Shown here piece after piece: positions 26,646 to 36,264 of a stretch of 64,000 nucleotides of DNA (the first letter of the stretch is position 1; every line of letters begins with the position of its first letter). Source of the stretch: Oscillospiraceae bacterium (lineage in GTDB: Bacteria; Bacillota; Clostridia; Oscillospirales; Ruminococcaceae); contig JAETSQ010000005.1 in NCBI GenBank assembly GCA_021769525.1, positions 24,780-88,779 on the forward strand. The letters are read 5' to 3'. The notes under the pieces are model-generated. The model worked only from the letters and a program-made list of their open reading frames with translations, was not told the DNA's origin and made no database searches. The position numbers were made by a program, and so were the translations under genes.

Positions 26646-29132
26646 ATGGATGAGAAGAAAAAAGTCCGCAGAAAAGTGACGCCCCGCCCCAAGGAGCCCC
26701 AGACGGAGGCCCCGGCGGAGCTGGTGCTGGCGGAGGAGATGCCGGTGCTGGCCCTCCGGGGGCTGGTGCTGTTCCCCAATATGATCCTCCACTTTGACGT
26801 GGGGCGGGAGAAGTCGGTCCTCGCCCTCAATGAGGCCATCAGCAGCAACCGCAAGATCTTCCTGGTGGCCCAGCGGGACCTCACCGCCGATGACCCCGGC
26901 CAGGCGGAGCTCTACCAGGTGGGGGTGGTGGCGGAGGCCCGCCAGATCATCCGCATCCAGGCGGAGACCCTGCGGGTGCTGGTGGAAGGGAAGTACCGCG
27001 CCCGGCTGCTCACCGTCACCAAGACGGAGCCCTTCCTCTCCGGGATCGTGGAGGACTACCCCACCAAGCTGCGGATCGCCAGCCGTCCCCACAGCGGGGC
27101 GCTGGTGCGGGCGGCCAAGGACCTGTTCAGCCGCTACTGCGACCTGATCCCCAAGATGCCGCGGGAGCTGGTGCTGGGGGTGATGGATTCGGAGGACCCC
27201 CTCTACCTTTCGGAGTATATCGCCAGCAACATCCAGCTGGACTATGAGGAGAAGCAGCGCATCCTGGAGGAGACCAGCGTGATGAAGCGGATGGAGCGCA
27301 TCGTCCGCCTGCTGGAGGAAGAAAACGAGATCCTCAGCCTGGAGCAGAACATCCAGGAACGGGTGCGGGAGCAGGTGGACAAGAACCAGCGGGAGTACTA
27401 CCTGCGGGAGCAGATGAAGATCATCTCCGAGGAGTTGGGGGAGGGGGAGAGCCCCTACGAGGAGCTGGACCTGTACCGGGAAAAGATCCTGGCCCTGCAC
27501 CTCCCGGCGGAATCCGAGGGGAAGCTCCTCAAGGAGCTGGATAAGCTCATGAAGATGCCCGGCAGTTCCCAGGAGGGCTCGGTGATACGGACCTACCTGG
27601 ATACGGTGCTGGACCTCCCCTGGAACATCTACACCAGGGATAAGATCGACATCCCCAGGGCCCGCCGCCTCCTGGACCAGGAGCACTACGGCCTTGCCAA
27701 GGTGAAGGAGCGGGTCCTGGAATCCCTGGCGGTGCGAAAGCTGGCGCCGGAGATCAAGGGCCAGATCCTCTGTCTGGTGGGCCCTCCCGGCGTTGGAAAA
27801 ACCTCCATCGCCCGGTCCATCGCCAGCTCCATGGGGCGCAAGTACGTGCGGATGTCCCTGGGGGGCGTCCGGGACGAGTCGGACATCCGGGGCCACCGCA
27901 AGACCTACGTTGCCTCCATGCCCGGACGGATCATCGGGGCCATCCGGCAGGCGGGGAGCTCCAACCCCCTGCTGCTGCTGGACGAGATCGATAAATTGGG
28001 CCACGACTTCCGGGGGGACCCCTCCTCCGCCCTGCTGGAGGTGCTGGACGCGGAGCAGAACCACAGCTTCCGGGACCACTTCCTGGAGATCCCCTACGAC
28101 CTTTCCCAGGTGTTCTTCATCGCCACCGCCAACGACCGGGGCGCCATCCCGGCCCCCCTCCTGGACCGGATGGAGATCATCGAACTTTCCAGCTACACCA
28201 GGGAGGAAAAGCTGCAGATCGCGAAGCGCCACCTGGTCCAGAAGCAGATCAAGCGCCACGGCCTTGCCAAAAAACAGCTGAAGATTTCCGATAAGGCCCT
28301 TCGGGAGATCATCGACTACTACACGCGGGAGGCCGGCGTGCGCACCCTGGAGCGGAACATCGCCTCCATCTGCCGCAAGGCGGCCATGGAGGTGGTCTCC
28401 AAGGGGGAGGAGGCCCGCATCGCCGTCACCCCGGAAAACCTGGAGGGATACCTGGGCCCCAAAAAGTACCGGGACGATGAGATGGTCCGGGGGGACCAGG
28501 TGGGGGTGGCCAACGGCCTGGCCTGGACCGCCGTGGGGGGCGAGATGCTCCAGGTGGAGGCGGCGGTGATGGAGGGCGCCGGCAAGGACCAGTTCACCGG
28601 CAGCCTGGGGGACGTGATGAAGGAATCGGTGGCCGCAGCCATCACCTACATCCGCACCGTGGCCCGGCAGTACGGCATCAGCGAGAGCTTCTATAAGGAC
28701 CGGGACATCCACATCCACTTCCCGGAAGGCGCGGTGCCCAAGGACGGCCCCTCGGCGGGCATCACCACCTGCACCGCCCTGGTCTCCGCCCTTTCCGGCA
28801 TCCCGGTGCGCCACGACGTGGCTATGACCGGGGAGATCACCCTCCGGGGCCGGGTGCTGCCCATCGGCGGCCTGAAGGAGAAGACCATGGCCGCCTACAA
28901 ATACGGCATGAAGCAGGTGATCATCCCGGCGGCCAACCTCCCCGACCTGGCGGAGGTGGACCCGGTGGTGAAGGAGGCCATCCGCTTCGTTCCCGCCGAG
29001 ACGATGGAGACGGTGCTGCGCACCGCCCTGCTGCGGTATCCCCAGGAGACGCACCCCGTTCCGGTCCAGGAGATGGACCTCGCCATCCCGCCGGTGGAAA
29101 GCGGCAAGGGCCAGCCGGTGCTGCGGCAGTAG
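26646..29132 (+). CDS. lon: ATP-dependent protease Lon
   Basis: About 828 residues. The N-terminal Lon substrate domain is followed by a coiled middle region, then Walker [10 protein letters not shown], Walker [11 protein letters not shown], and the C-terminal protease domain with the catalytic Ser in [16 protein letters not shown] and Lys in [14 protein letters not shown]. Start: ATG 26646; an in-frame GTG at 26631 overlaps the likely Shine-Dalgarno AAAGGTGG. Typical position between clpX and engB. Confidence 0.95.
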   Translation: MDEKKKVRRKVTPRPKEPQTEAPAELVLAEEMPVLALRGLVLFPNMILHFDVGREKSVLALNEAISSNRKIFLVAQRDLTADDPGQAELYQVGVVAEARQIIRIQAETLRVLVEGKYRARLLTVTKTEPFLSGIVEDYPTKLRIASRPHSGALVRAAKDLFSRYCDLIPKMPRELVLGVMDSEDPLYLSEYIASNIQLDYEEKQRILEETSVMKRMERIVRLLEEENEILSLEQNIQERVREQVDKNQREYYLREQMKIISEELGEGESPYEELDLYREKILALHLPAESEGKLLKELDKLMKMPGSSQEGSVIRTYLDTVLDLPWNIYTRDKIDIPRARRLLDQEHYGLAKVKERVLESLAVRKLAPEIKGQILCLVGPPGVGKTSIARSIASSMGRKYVRMSLGGVRDESDIRGHRKTYVASMPGRIIGAIRQAGSSNPLLLLDEIDKLGHDFRGDPSSALLEVLDAEQNHSFRDHFLEIPYDLSQVFFIATANDRGAIPAPLLDRMEIIELSSYTREEKLQIAKRHLVQKQIKRHGLAKKQLKISDKALREIIDYYTREAGVRTLERNIASICRKAAMEVVSKGEEARIAVTPENLEGYLGPKKYRDDEMVRGDQVGVANGLAWTAVGGEMLQVEAAVMEGAGKDQFTGSLGDVMKESVAAAITYIRTVARQYGISESFYKDRDIHIHFPEGAVPKDGPSAGITTCTALVSALSGIPVRHDVAMTGEITLRGRVLPIGGLKEKTMAAYKYGMKQVIIPAANLPDLAEVDPVVKEAIRFVPAETMETVLRTALLRYPQETHPVPVQEMDLAIPPVESGKGQPVLRQ

Positions 29133-29141
29133 GGGGGAGCC

Positions 29142-29759
29142 ATGAACTATCACAAAGTGAAATTCCTCACCTCCTTTGGAAACGCGGGGCAGCTGCCCCC
29201 TTCGGAAAAGCCGGAGATCGTCTTTGCGGGGCGCTCCAACGTGGGGAAGTCCTCTCTCATCAACAGCCTTTTTAACCAGAAGTCCCTGGCGCGGGTAAGC
29301 GCCACCCCCGGCAAGACCGCCACCATCAACTTCTTCGAGACGGAGCACCTGATCTTTGCCGACCTCCCCGGCTACGGCTACGCCAAGGTGAGCCGGGGGG
29401 AGAAGCGCCGCTGGGCGGACCTCATCGAGGGGTACTTTGCCCAGGACCGGGATATTGTCCTGGTCCTCTCCCTGGTGGACAGCCGGCATCCCCCCTCGGC
29501 GGACGACCGGATGATGGTGGAGTTCCTCATCGAAAATGAGCTGCCCTTTGTGGTGATCCTCACCAAGACGGATAAGCTCTCGGCCCGGCAGCGGCAGGAG
29601 CGGCTGGAGGCCGTCCGCCGGGAGCTCCCCTGCGGGGACCGGCTGACCCTGCTGCCCTTCTCCTCCCAGACCGGGGAGGGGCGGGAGGAGCTGCGGGAGC
29701 TCCTGGACCGGCTGGAGGCAGATCTCCTTCTGGAGAGCTGCGGGGAGGAAGGAGAATGA
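29142..29759 (+). CDS. engB: Ribosome biogenesis GTPase EngB/YsxC
   Basis: 205 residues with G1 GRSNVGKSS near 33-41, G2 region ATPGKTATIN, G3 DLPGYGYAK, G4 TKTDKL, and G5 FSSQTGEG. Essential 50S assembly factor in Bacillus, found downstream of lon there too. GGGGGG site before ATG. Its stop overlaps the lysA start. Confidence 0.95.
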   Translation: MNYHKVKFLTSFGNAGQLPPSEKPEIVFAGRSNVGKSSLINSLFNQKSLARVSATPGKTATINFFETEHLIFADLPGYGYAKVSRGEKRRWADLIEGYFAQDRDIVLVLSLVDSRHPPSADDRMMVEFLIENELPFVVILTKTDKLSARQRQERLEAVRRELPCGDRLTLLPFSSQTGEGREELRELLDRLEADLLLESCGEEGE

Positions 29760-31063
29760 CCGCGATGTTTTTTTTGGACCATCTGGACACGAACCGCCAG
29801 GGGCATCTCACCATCGACGGGGTGGATACCTTGGCCCTGGCGGAGGAATACGGCACCCCCCTCTATGTGATGAGCGAGGCGGCCATCCGGGAGAACTGCC
29901 GCCGCTACCGGGACTCCATGGAGCGCTTCTACGGCGGCCGGGGGATGGTGGCCTACGCCTCCAAGGCCTTCTGCTGCAAAGCCATCTGCCGCCTGGTGAT
30001 GGAGGAGGGGCTGGGGCTGGACGTGGTCTCCGCCGGGGAGCTGTACACCGCCCGCGCCGCGGACTTCCCCATGGAGCGGGTGGTCTTCCACGGCAACAAC
30101 AAGACCCCCGATGAGCTGGTGATGGCCCTGGAATACGGGGTAGGGCGGATCGTGGTGGACAACCTCACCGAGCTGCGCCTGCTGGATACGCTGGCGGCGG
30201 CCAGGGGAACGGCGGCCCCGGTGATGCTCCGGGTGAAGCCGGGCATCGACGCCCACACCCACAGTTTTATCCGCACCGGCCAGATCGACAGCAAGTTTGG
30301 CTTTGCCCTGGAGACCGGGGAGGCCCTGTCCGCCGTCCAGGAGGCCCTGAAGGCGCCGCATCTGCGGCTGCTGGGCCTCCACTGCCACATCGGCTCCCAA
30401 ATCTTTGACATCGAGCCCTTCTGCCACGCCGCCAAGGTGATGCTGGAGTTTATGGGGCTCATCTGCCGGGAGACCGGCGCCGCCCTCCCGGAGCTGAACC
30501 TGGGCGGAGGCTTCGGCATCCCGTACATACAGGAAAACGACCCGGTCCCCTACTGCCGGTATATGGAGAAGGTCTCCGGGGTGGTGAAGGAGACCTGCGG
30601 GAAGCTGGGCTTCCCCACCCCCTTTATCCTCATCGAGCCGGGGCGCTCCATTGTGGGGACGGCGGGGATCACCCTCTACCGGGTGGGGGCGGTCAAGACC
30701 ATTCCGGGGGTGCGCACCTATGTCTCGGTGGATGGCAGCATGGCCGACGACCCCCGGTACGCCCTCTACCAGGCGGACTACACCTTCACCTCGGCGCTCC
30801 GGGCGGAGGAGCCCAAGACCCAGGTGGTGACGGTGGCGGGGCGGTGCTGCGAGAGCGGCGACCTCCTGGGGGAAAACGTCCTCTTGCAGGAGGTGGAGCC
30901 GGGGGAGCTGATCGGCGTCTTCTGCACCGGCGCCTACCACTACTCTATGGCCAGCAACTACAACCGCATCCCCCGCCCGCCGGTGGTGCTGGTAGGGGAG
31001 GACGGCCCGCGGGTCATCGTCCGCCGGGAGACGCTGGAGGACCTCATCCGCTGCGATCTGTAG
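29756..31063 (+). CDS. lysA: Diaminopimelate decarboxylase
   Basis: 435 residues. The PLP lysine is in GMVAYASKAFCC (about residue 68), the HCHIGSQI motif, GGGFGIPY phosphate-binding loop, EPGRSIVG and the CCESGDLLGENV active-site loop contributed across the dimer. It makes L-lysine from meso-DAP. ATGA overlap with engB suggests coupling; an ATG nine bases in is an alternative start. Confidence 0.95.
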   Translation: MTAMFFLDHLDTNRQGHLTIDGVDTLALAEEYGTPLYVMSEAAIRENCRRYRDSMERFYGGRGMVAYASKAFCCKAICRLVMEEGLGLDVVSAGELYTARAADFPMERVVFHGNNKTPDELVMALEYGVGRIVVDNLTELRLLDTLAAARGTAAPVMLRVKPGIDAHTHSFIRTGQIDSKFGFALETGEALSAVQEALKAPHLRLLGLHCHIGSQIFDIEPFCHAAKVMLEFMGLICRETGAALPELNLGGGFGIPYIQENDPVPYCRYMEKVSGVVKETCGKLGFPTPFILIEPGRSIVGTAGITLYRVGAVKTIPGVRTYVSVDGSMADDPRYALYQADYTFTSALRAEEPKTQVVTVAGRCCESGDLLGENVLLQEVEPGELIGVFCTGAYHYSMASNYNRIPRPPVVLVGEDGPRVIVRRETLEDLIRCDL

Positions 31064-31131
31064 GAGAGAAAGGCTAAGGCGCATCCCTACAGCTGTTTTC
31101 CGGACAGATCATCTTTGGCGTCAAGGACATT

Positions 31132-31186
31132 TGCCGTTCTTCTTTCGCAAGAAGAAAAAGAAGTGGGGGCCGGGGTGACCCCCCGG
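31132..31186 (+). repeat. Dispersed palindromic repeat, copy A
   Basis: TTCTTC...GAAGAA hairpin (31138-31143/31151-31156), an AAAAAGAAGTGGGGG linker, then a CCGGGG...CCCCGG hairpin. Nearly the same sequence occurs on the opposite strand at 35929-35999. It fills the lysA-dehydrogenase gap. Confidence 0.8.
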
Positions 31187-31218
31187 AATCGCTATCCTCA
31201 ATAAAGGAGAAGATCGTT

Positions 31219-32142
31219 ATGCGCAGGATCGGGATCATCGGGGCGGGACACGTGGGGAGCCACGTGGGCTCCGCCCTTATCGCGGCAGGGGCTTGTGAGG
31301 AGCTGTTCTACATCGACATCGAGGAGGGGAAGGCGCGGGCCCAGGCGGACGACCTCCAGGACATGGTCTCCCTCATCGGGCGCCAGGTCCGGGTGGAGGC
31401 GGGGACGTACAGCGATCTGACCGCCGCGGATGTGGTGGTGATCTGCGCCAGCGGCCCCATCTGCAAGGAGGACCGCCTGGAGGAGCTGGGAGAATCCGTC
31501 CGGGTGATGGATGAGATCATCCCCCATCTGAAAAAAAGCGGATTTGCCGGCATCCTGCTGGTCATCACCAACCCGGTGGACATTGTGACCCGCTACCTGG
31601 CCCAGGAGCTGGAGCTGCCCTGGAGACGGGTCATCGGCAGCGGCACCACCCTGGATACCGCCCGGCAGGTGCGGGAGCTTTCCCGCCGCACCGGGGTGGC
31701 CCAGGGCTCCATCCAGGGGATGGTGCTGGGGGAGCACGGGGAAAGCCAGGTCTCCTGCTGGAGCCAGGTGGCCGTGGGCGGAGTGCCCCTGGCCCGGCTG
31801 CGGGAGACCGACCCCGCCTGGAAGGCCCTGGACCTCCCGGCCGTCGGCGAGGCCGCCCGCGCGGCGGGGTGGGACATCCTCTGCCACAAGGGTGCCACCG
31901 AGTTCGGCATCGGCATGGCGGCGGCGCGGATCATCCGGGCCATCCTGGGGGATGAGGGCCGGGTCCTCCCCGTCTCGGTGCCGGTGGGGGAGCCGAAGGG
32001 CGTCTTTGCCAGCCTCCCCTGCGTCCTGGGGAGGGAAGGGGTGGAGAAGGTCCTCCGCCCCGCTCTGGACCCGGCGGAACAGGAGCGGTTTGACGCTTCC
32101 TGCGCCCGGATGGAGGAATATTGGCGGACCATCAAACGATAA
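31219..32142 (+). CDS. Lactate/malate dehydrogenase family 2-hydroxyacid dehydrogenase
   Basis: 307 residues. N-terminal Rossmann GIIGAGHVGSHVG, Asp33 in YIDIE favouring NAD, the active-site set Arg86 (CKEDRLEEL), Asp146 and Arg149 in GTTLDTARQ, and catalytic His173 in LGEHGESQV. By eye, the residue six before Arg86, Gln in lactate and Arg in malate dehydrogenases, is Pro80 here. Substrate may therefore be another 2-oxo acid, as in L-2-hydroxyisocaproate dehydrogenases. It is followed 15 bp later by an aminotransferase that could provide such a 2-oxo acid. Confidence 0.8.
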   Translation: MRRIGIIGAGHVGSHVGSALIAAGACEELFYIDIEEGKARAQADDLQDMVSLIGRQVRVEAGTYSDLTAADVVVICASGPICKEDRLEELGESVRVMDEIIPHLKKSGFAGILLVITNPVDIVTRYLAQELELPWRRVIGSGTTLDTARQVRELSRRTGVAQGSIQGMVLGEHGESQVSCWSQVAVGGVPLARLRETDPAWKALDLPAVGEAARAAGWDILCHKGATEFGIGMAAARIIRAILGDEGRVLPVSVPVGEPKGVFASLPCVLGREGVEKVLRPALDPAEQERFDASCARMEEYWRTIKR

Positions 32143-32157
32143 AAGAGGTGTGCAGCA

Positions 32158-33321
32158 GTGAGAGAGCTTTTGAACCGGCGGTTTCTGGTCCCCCGGACCA
32201 GCGCCATCGCCGAGGCCGCGGAGACGGCCCGGCGGTATGACGACCTCATCAACCTTTCCATCGGGGATCCGGATGTCCCCACCCCCCGGCGGATCATCGA
32301 CCGGGCCTTTGCCGACGCCCTGGAGGGCCACACCAAGTACACCGACCCCCGCGGCTACCGGGAGCTGCGGGAGGCCATCTGCGCCTTCTACCGGGAGGAA
32401 TACGGGGACCGGGTGACGGATGAAGAGGTGTTTGTCTGCGCCGCCGGCGTGGTGGGGATGTACCTGGTCTTCCAGGTGCTGCTGGATCCGGGGGACGAGG
32501 TGATCATCCCGGACCCCTACTTCACCTGCTACCCGGACCAGGTGCGGGCCGCGGGGGGAAAGCCGGTCTTTCTCCCCACCTATGAGGAAGAGGGCTTTTC
32601 CATCTGTTTGGAGCGGCTGGAGGGCCTGCTGACCCCCCGGACCAAGGCTATCCTCATCAACACCCCCAATAACCCCACAGGGGTCTGCCTTTCCCGGCAG
32701 AACCTTACGGAGCTGGCCGGCTTCTGCCGGGAACACGACCTCCTGGTGGTGGCGGACGACATCTACACCAACTTCTGCTACGGGGAGCCCTTTTTCCCCA
32801 TCCGGGCGCTGGAGGGGATGGGGGAGCGCACCGTCACCGTCAACAGCTTTTCCAAGAACTACATCATGACCGGCTTCCGCATCGGCAACATCGTTGCCCC
32901 GGCGCCGGTGATCCGGGCCATCCAGCAGCTCAATGAGTATGTGGTCTACTCCGCCCCCTCCGTCTCCCAGCGGGGGGCCCTGTGGGCCCTGGAGAGCCGC
33001 GGGGAGATCGAGCCCTCCCTTTGGGAGCTCTTCCGGGGGCGGATGGAGTACGCCGCCCGGCGGATCAATGAAGTCCCCTGGATGTCGGTGCCCATGCCCC
33101 AGGGGAGCATCTATCTCTTCCCCAGCATCCGGCGCACCGGCCTCACCTCCGCCCAGGCGGCGGAGCGCATCCTGGAGGAGGCCCACGTGCTGGTGCTGCC
33201 GGGGGATACCTTCGGAGCCTGCGGGGAGGGGTATCTGCGCATTGCCTGCACCGTGGAAAACGAGGTGATGGGCAGGGCCTTCGACCGAATCGCAAAAATG
33301 GAAATTCCCTTCCAGAAGTAA
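32158..33321 (+). CDS. Class I/II pyridoxal-phosphate aminotransferase
   Basis: 387 residues from a GTG start preceded by AAAGAGGTG. Fold-type I landmarks: NLSIGDPDVPTP, YTDPRGYRELREAI, NTPNNPTGVCLS, ADDIYTNF and the PLP-binding Lys233 in NSFSKNYIMTGFRIG. The overall pattern resembles aspartate/aromatic or branched-chain aminotransferases; the substrate is not fixed by motif. Pairing with the dehydrogenase suggests amino-acid to 2-hydroxy-acid conversion in fermentation. Confidence 0.87.
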   Translation: MRELLNRRFLVPRTSAIAEAAETARRYDDLINLSIGDPDVPTPRRIIDRAFADALEGHTKYTDPRGYRELREAICAFYREEYGDRVTDEEVFVCAAGVVGMYLVFQVLLDPGDEVIIPDPYFTCYPDQVRAAGGKPVFLPTYEEEGFSICLERLEGLLTPRTKAILINTPNNPTGVCLSRQNLTELAGFCREHDLLVVADDIYTNFCYGEPFFPIRALEGMGERTVTVNSFSKNYIMTGFRIGNIVAPAPVIRAIQQLNEYVVYSAPSVSQRGALWALESRGEIEPSLWELFRGRMEYAARRINEVPWMSVPMPQGSIYLFPSIRRTGLTSAQAAERILEEAHVLVLPGDTFGACGEGYLRIACTVENEVMGRAFDRIAKMEIPFQK

Positions 33322-33334
33322 AACCGTTCTTCCG

Positions 33335-33370
33335 TCCCTCCGCCTGCCCTGCCGCGGGCGGAGGGATTTT
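33335..33370 (+). terminator. Terminator after the aminotransferase
   Basis: TCCCTCCGCC (33335-33344) pairs with GGCGGAGGGA (33357-33366), followed by TTTT. Confidence 0.82.
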
Positions 33371-33446
33371 GTGTTAAAATAAAGTTCAAATCGTGTACTT
33401 GATATGAAGAGAAGAAAAAATATTTTTGCAAGAGACAAATAACCCC

Positions 33447-33488
33447 TTGCTTTTTCGCCGGATATGCTGTACTATATGTACAGCATAT
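33447..33488 (+). promoter_or_regulatory. nrdD promoter with overlapping palindromic operator
   Basis: TTGCTT (33447-33452), 17 bp, TACTAT (33470-33475) form a moderate promoter. An 11-bp-arm perfect inverted repeat (33462-33472/33478-33488, spacer TATAT) covers the -10. A repressor bound there would block transcription. The ACTATATGT core recalls NrdR boxes, but only one such box is evident and the match to the NrdR consensus is partial. Confidence 0.6.
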
Positions 33489-33545
33489 TTTCGGGACAGG
33501 CAACTAGATGTTGTGTTTGGCCCCGTCTGTGAGGAGGCTTTTTTT

Positions 33546-35903
33546 ATGTCCAGGGAAGCTGGAACTACCAGAAAAGCGGCGGTACAAGCCGCTCCCGCTA
33601 AAAAGGCGGGGCCAAGATCCATCCGGAAGCGCAACGGGGATACCGTCCCTTTTGACGCGACGAAGATCCGGGAGGCCATCCGCAAGGCCTGCGCGGCGGT
33701 GCCGGAGGAGAAGATCTCCAAAAAGGAGCTGGAGGACCTGACCGCCGCGGTGGTGGCCGCCATCCCCGGCCGCCGGATCCCCACCGTGGAGCAGGTGCAG
33801 GACCTGGTGGAGGAGACCCTCATCCGGGAGGGCTATGCCCGCACCGCCAAGGCCTACATCCTCTACCGGGCGGAGCACGCCAAGATCCGCCAGTCGGAAG
33901 GGGACCTGATGGAGATCTACAAGGAGCTCACCTTCGCCTACGCCAAGGACGCGGACATCAAGCGGGAGAACGCCAACATCGACGCGGACACCGCCATGGG
34001 CACCATGCTCAAGTACGGCTCCGAGGGCTCCAAGTACTTCATCGATAACTACATCCTGCCCAAGGACGTGGCCGCCGCCCACATCAACGGGGACATCCAC
34101 ATCCACGATAAGGATTTTTATATGCTCACCGAGACCTGCTGTCAGATCGACCTTTTGAAGCTCTTTCACAACGGCTTTTCCACCGGTCACGGCTACCTGC
34201 GGGAGCCCAACGGCATCGGGAGCTACTCCGCCCTGGGGTGCATCGCCATCCAGGCCAACCAGAACGAGATGCACGGCGGCCAGTCGGTGCCGAACTTCGA
34301 TTACTCCATGGCCCCCGGCGTGAAGAAGACCTTCCGCAAGGAGTACTTCAAGGCGCTGGCCCATTACCTCGCCTTCTGCCATGAGATGACCCAGGGGGAC
34401 GCCAAGGCCCTGGTGGACGCGGTGAAAGCCGCCCTGGGGACCGAAGACCTGACCATGTCCGGGGAGAAGGAGTACGGGATGCGCCTCTCCCGGTGGCTCC
34501 CCCGCCACCAGCAGGAGGGCGGCTACCAGCAGATCACCGACGCCCAGACCCTCAACGCCCACCACGCCGCGGTGGAGGTGGCCCTCATCGAGACCGACAA
34601 GGCCACCTACCAGGCCATGGAGGCCCTGGTGCACAACCTGAACACCATGAACTCCAGAGCGGGGGCCCAGGTGCCCTTCAGCTCCATCAACTACGGCACC
34701 GATACCTCCCCGGAGGGCCGGATGGTGATCCGAAACCTCCTGGATGCCACCAGCGCCGGCCTGGGCAATGGGGAGACCCCCATTTTCCCGGTGCAGATCT
34801 TCAAGGTGAAGGAGGGGGTCAGCTACGCCCCCGGCGACCCCAACTACGACCTGTTCCAGAAGGCGATCCGCACCTCCGCCAAGCGCCTCTTCCCCAACTT
34901 CAGCTTCCTGGACGCCCCCTTCAACCTCCAGTATTACCGTCCGGGGGATTACAACACCGAGGTGGCCTACATGGGCTGCCGCACCCGCGTGATGGGCAAC
35001 CACTACGACCCAAGCCGGGAGGTGACCTGCGGCCGGGGGAACCTGAGCTTCACCTCCATCAACCTTCCCCGCATCGGCATCCAGGCCAAAGGGAATATCG
35101 ACGAGTTCTACCGCATCCTGGATGAGCGGGTGGCGCTGGTGGTGCGCCAGCTTCTCCACCGCTTCAAGATCCAGGCGGCCAAGAAGTGCCGCAACTACCC
35201 CTTCCTCATGGGGCAGGGGGTTTGGATCGACTCCGACAGCCTCAGCATGGATGACACCATCGGGGAGATCATCAAGCACGGCACCCTCAGCGTGGGCTTC
35301 ATCGGCCTGGCGGAGACCCTGGTGGCCCTCACCGGCAAGCACCACGGGGAGAGTGAGGAGAGCCAGAAGCTGGGCCTGGAGATCGTCGGGCATATGCGTA
35401 AGCTGATGGACGACGAATCGGAGAAGACCGGCCTCAACTTCACCCTGCTGGCAACCCCCGCCGAGGGGCTCTCCGGGCGGTTCGTCCGCATCGACCGGGA
35501 GATGTTCGGCCGGATCCCCGGCGTCACCGACCGGGATTACTACACCAACTCCTTCCATGTGCCGGTCTACTATCCGGTGAAGGCCTTCCGGAAGATCCAG
35601 CTGGAGGGGCCCTACCACGCCCTCACCAACGCCGGGCACATCAGCTATGTGGAGCTGGACGGCGACGCCTGCAAGAACCCGGAGGCCTTTGAGGCGGTGA
35701 TTCGCTGCATGAAGGAAAACGGCGTGGGCTACGGCTCGGTGAACCACCCGGTGGACCGGGACCCCATCTGCGGCTATACCGGCGTCATCGACGATGTATG
35801 TCCCCGGTGCGGCCGCCGGGAAGGGGAGGCCGTCCCGGTGGAGAAGCTCCGGGAGCTGAGAAAGCAGTTCCCCGGAATGCCCCAGTTTGTGGGACTGGAA
35901 TAA
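33546..35903 (+). CDS. nrdD: Anaerobic (class III) ribonucleotide reductase, large part without glycyl-radical domain
   Basis: 785 residues from ATG 33546 after GAGGAGG. An ATP-cone domain occupies about 24-115 (RKRNGDTVPFDATKI). The barrel holds HDKDFYM, the candidate active-site Cys in AYMGCRTRV and CGRGNLSFTSINLP. The C-terminal zinc region reads DPICGYTG then CPRC, three Cys rather than the usual four. The chain stops 40 residues later without the RVCGYLG-type glycyl-radical motif. That motif is in a separate gene at 36109. The enzyme reduces ribonucleoside triphosphates anaerobically using formate or thiol reductant. Starting further upstream would cross the promoter. Confidence 0.93.
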   Translation: MSREAGTTRKAAVQAAPAKKAGPRSIRKRNGDTVPFDATKIREAIRKACAAVPEEKISKKELEDLTAAVVAAIPGRRIPTVEQVQDLVEETLIREGYARTAKAYILYRAEHAKIRQSEGDLMEIYKELTFAYAKDADIKRENANIDADTAMGTMLKYGSEGSKYFIDNYILPKDVAAAHINGDIHIHDKDFYMLTETCCQIDLLKLFHNGFSTGHGYLREPNGIGSYSALGCIAIQANQNEMHGGQSVPNFDYSMAPGVKKTFRKEYFKALAHYLAFCHEMTQGDAKALVDAVKAALGTEDLTMSGEKEYGMRLSRWLPRHQQEGGYQQITDAQTLNAHHAAVEVALIETDKATYQAMEALVHNLNTMNSRAGAQVPFSSINYGTDTSPEGRMVIRNLLDATSAGLGNGETPIFPVQIFKVKEGVSYAPGDPNYDLFQKAIRTSAKRLFPNFSFLDAPFNLQYYRPGDYNTEVAYMGCRTRVMGNHYDPSREVTCGRGNLSFTSINLPRIGIQAKGNIDEFYRILDERVALVVRQLLHRFKIQAAKKCRNYPFLMGQGVWIDSDSLSMDDTIGEIIKHGTLSVGFIGLAETLVALTGKHHGESEESQKLGLEIVGHMRKLMDDESEKTGLNFTLLATPAEGLSGRFVRIDREMFGRIPGVTDRDYYTNSFHVPVYYPVKAFRKIQLEGPYHALTNAGHISYVELDGDACKNPEAFEAVIRCMKENGVGYGSVNHPVDRDPICGYTGVIDDVCPRCGRREGEAVPVEKLRELRKQFPGMPQFVGLE

Positions 35904-35928
35904 AGGAAGTATCCAATACGCCTTTTAT

Positions 35929-35999
35929 GCCAATCTGGGGCTTCGCCCCAGCCCCCACTTCTTTTTCTTCTTGCGAAAGAAGAAAAAAGAAGAACGGCC
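35929..35999 (-). repeat. Dispersed palindromic repeat, copy B
   Basis: Inverse orientation of copy A: a GGGG-CTTCG-CCCC hairpin, then CCCCCACTTCTTTTT, then a CTTCTT...AAGAAG palindrome. It lies inside the nrdD transcription unit, between the two parts of the split reductase, and may act as a partial terminator or RNA-stability element. Confidence 0.8.
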
Positions 36000-36108
36000 A
36001 AAATATTTACAACGCAGCGGGCTGTTCCAAAATCTGCGCGAGTTGGAACTTCCGGAATAAAAGCATAGGACCTAAATTTGATTTTATAAAGAGAAGGAGA
36101 AAGCTATC

Positions 36109-36264
36109 ATGACCATCAAGACTGTTGTATCCGCCGGAAAGATCGGGGAGGGTGTTAAGTTCGAGCGTATCCGCCGCATCACCGGGTATCTGGTAGGCAC
36201 CACCGACCGCTTCAACAACGCCAAGCGGGCGGAGGAAAAGGACCGGGTAAAACATGGCATCTGA
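36109..36264 (+). CDS. Stand-alone glycyl-radical domain of anaerobic ribonucleotide reductase
   Basis: A 51-residue protein with AAGGAG nine bases before its ATG. Residues 20-50 read RIRRITGYLVG then TTDRFNNAKRAEEKDRVKHG, matching the C-terminal end of ordinary NrdD proteins (RVCGYLG ... F..GK..E...RVKH). Gly26 is the expected radical site. It is in a different frame from nrdD, 205 bp downstream, and overlaps nrdG by 11 bp, so it is an independent gene and not a frameshift. By analogy with the YfiD/GrcA spare part of pyruvate formate-lyase, it would dock on NrdD and be activated by NrdG. Confidence 0.88.
   Translation: MTIKTVVSAGKIGEGVKFERIRRITGYLVGTTDRFNNAKRAEEKDRVKHGI

Noticed and set aside
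24605..29489. Very long minus-strand open frames (759 and 957 codons) opposite clpP/clpX and lon
   Set aside because: They are antisense shadows of strongly supported genes in GC-rich DNA, full of His/Gly/Leu/Val/Gln-rich low-information sequence without domain motifs or ribosome-binding sites.
35904..36108. Frameshifted or interrupted nrdD pseudogene as explanation for the split reductase
   Set aside because: The large part ends with a proper stop, the small part has its own Shine-Dalgarno site and start and is in another frame with 205 bp of non-coding, repeat-containing DNA between, and it overlaps nrdG. A single sequencing error cannot join them.
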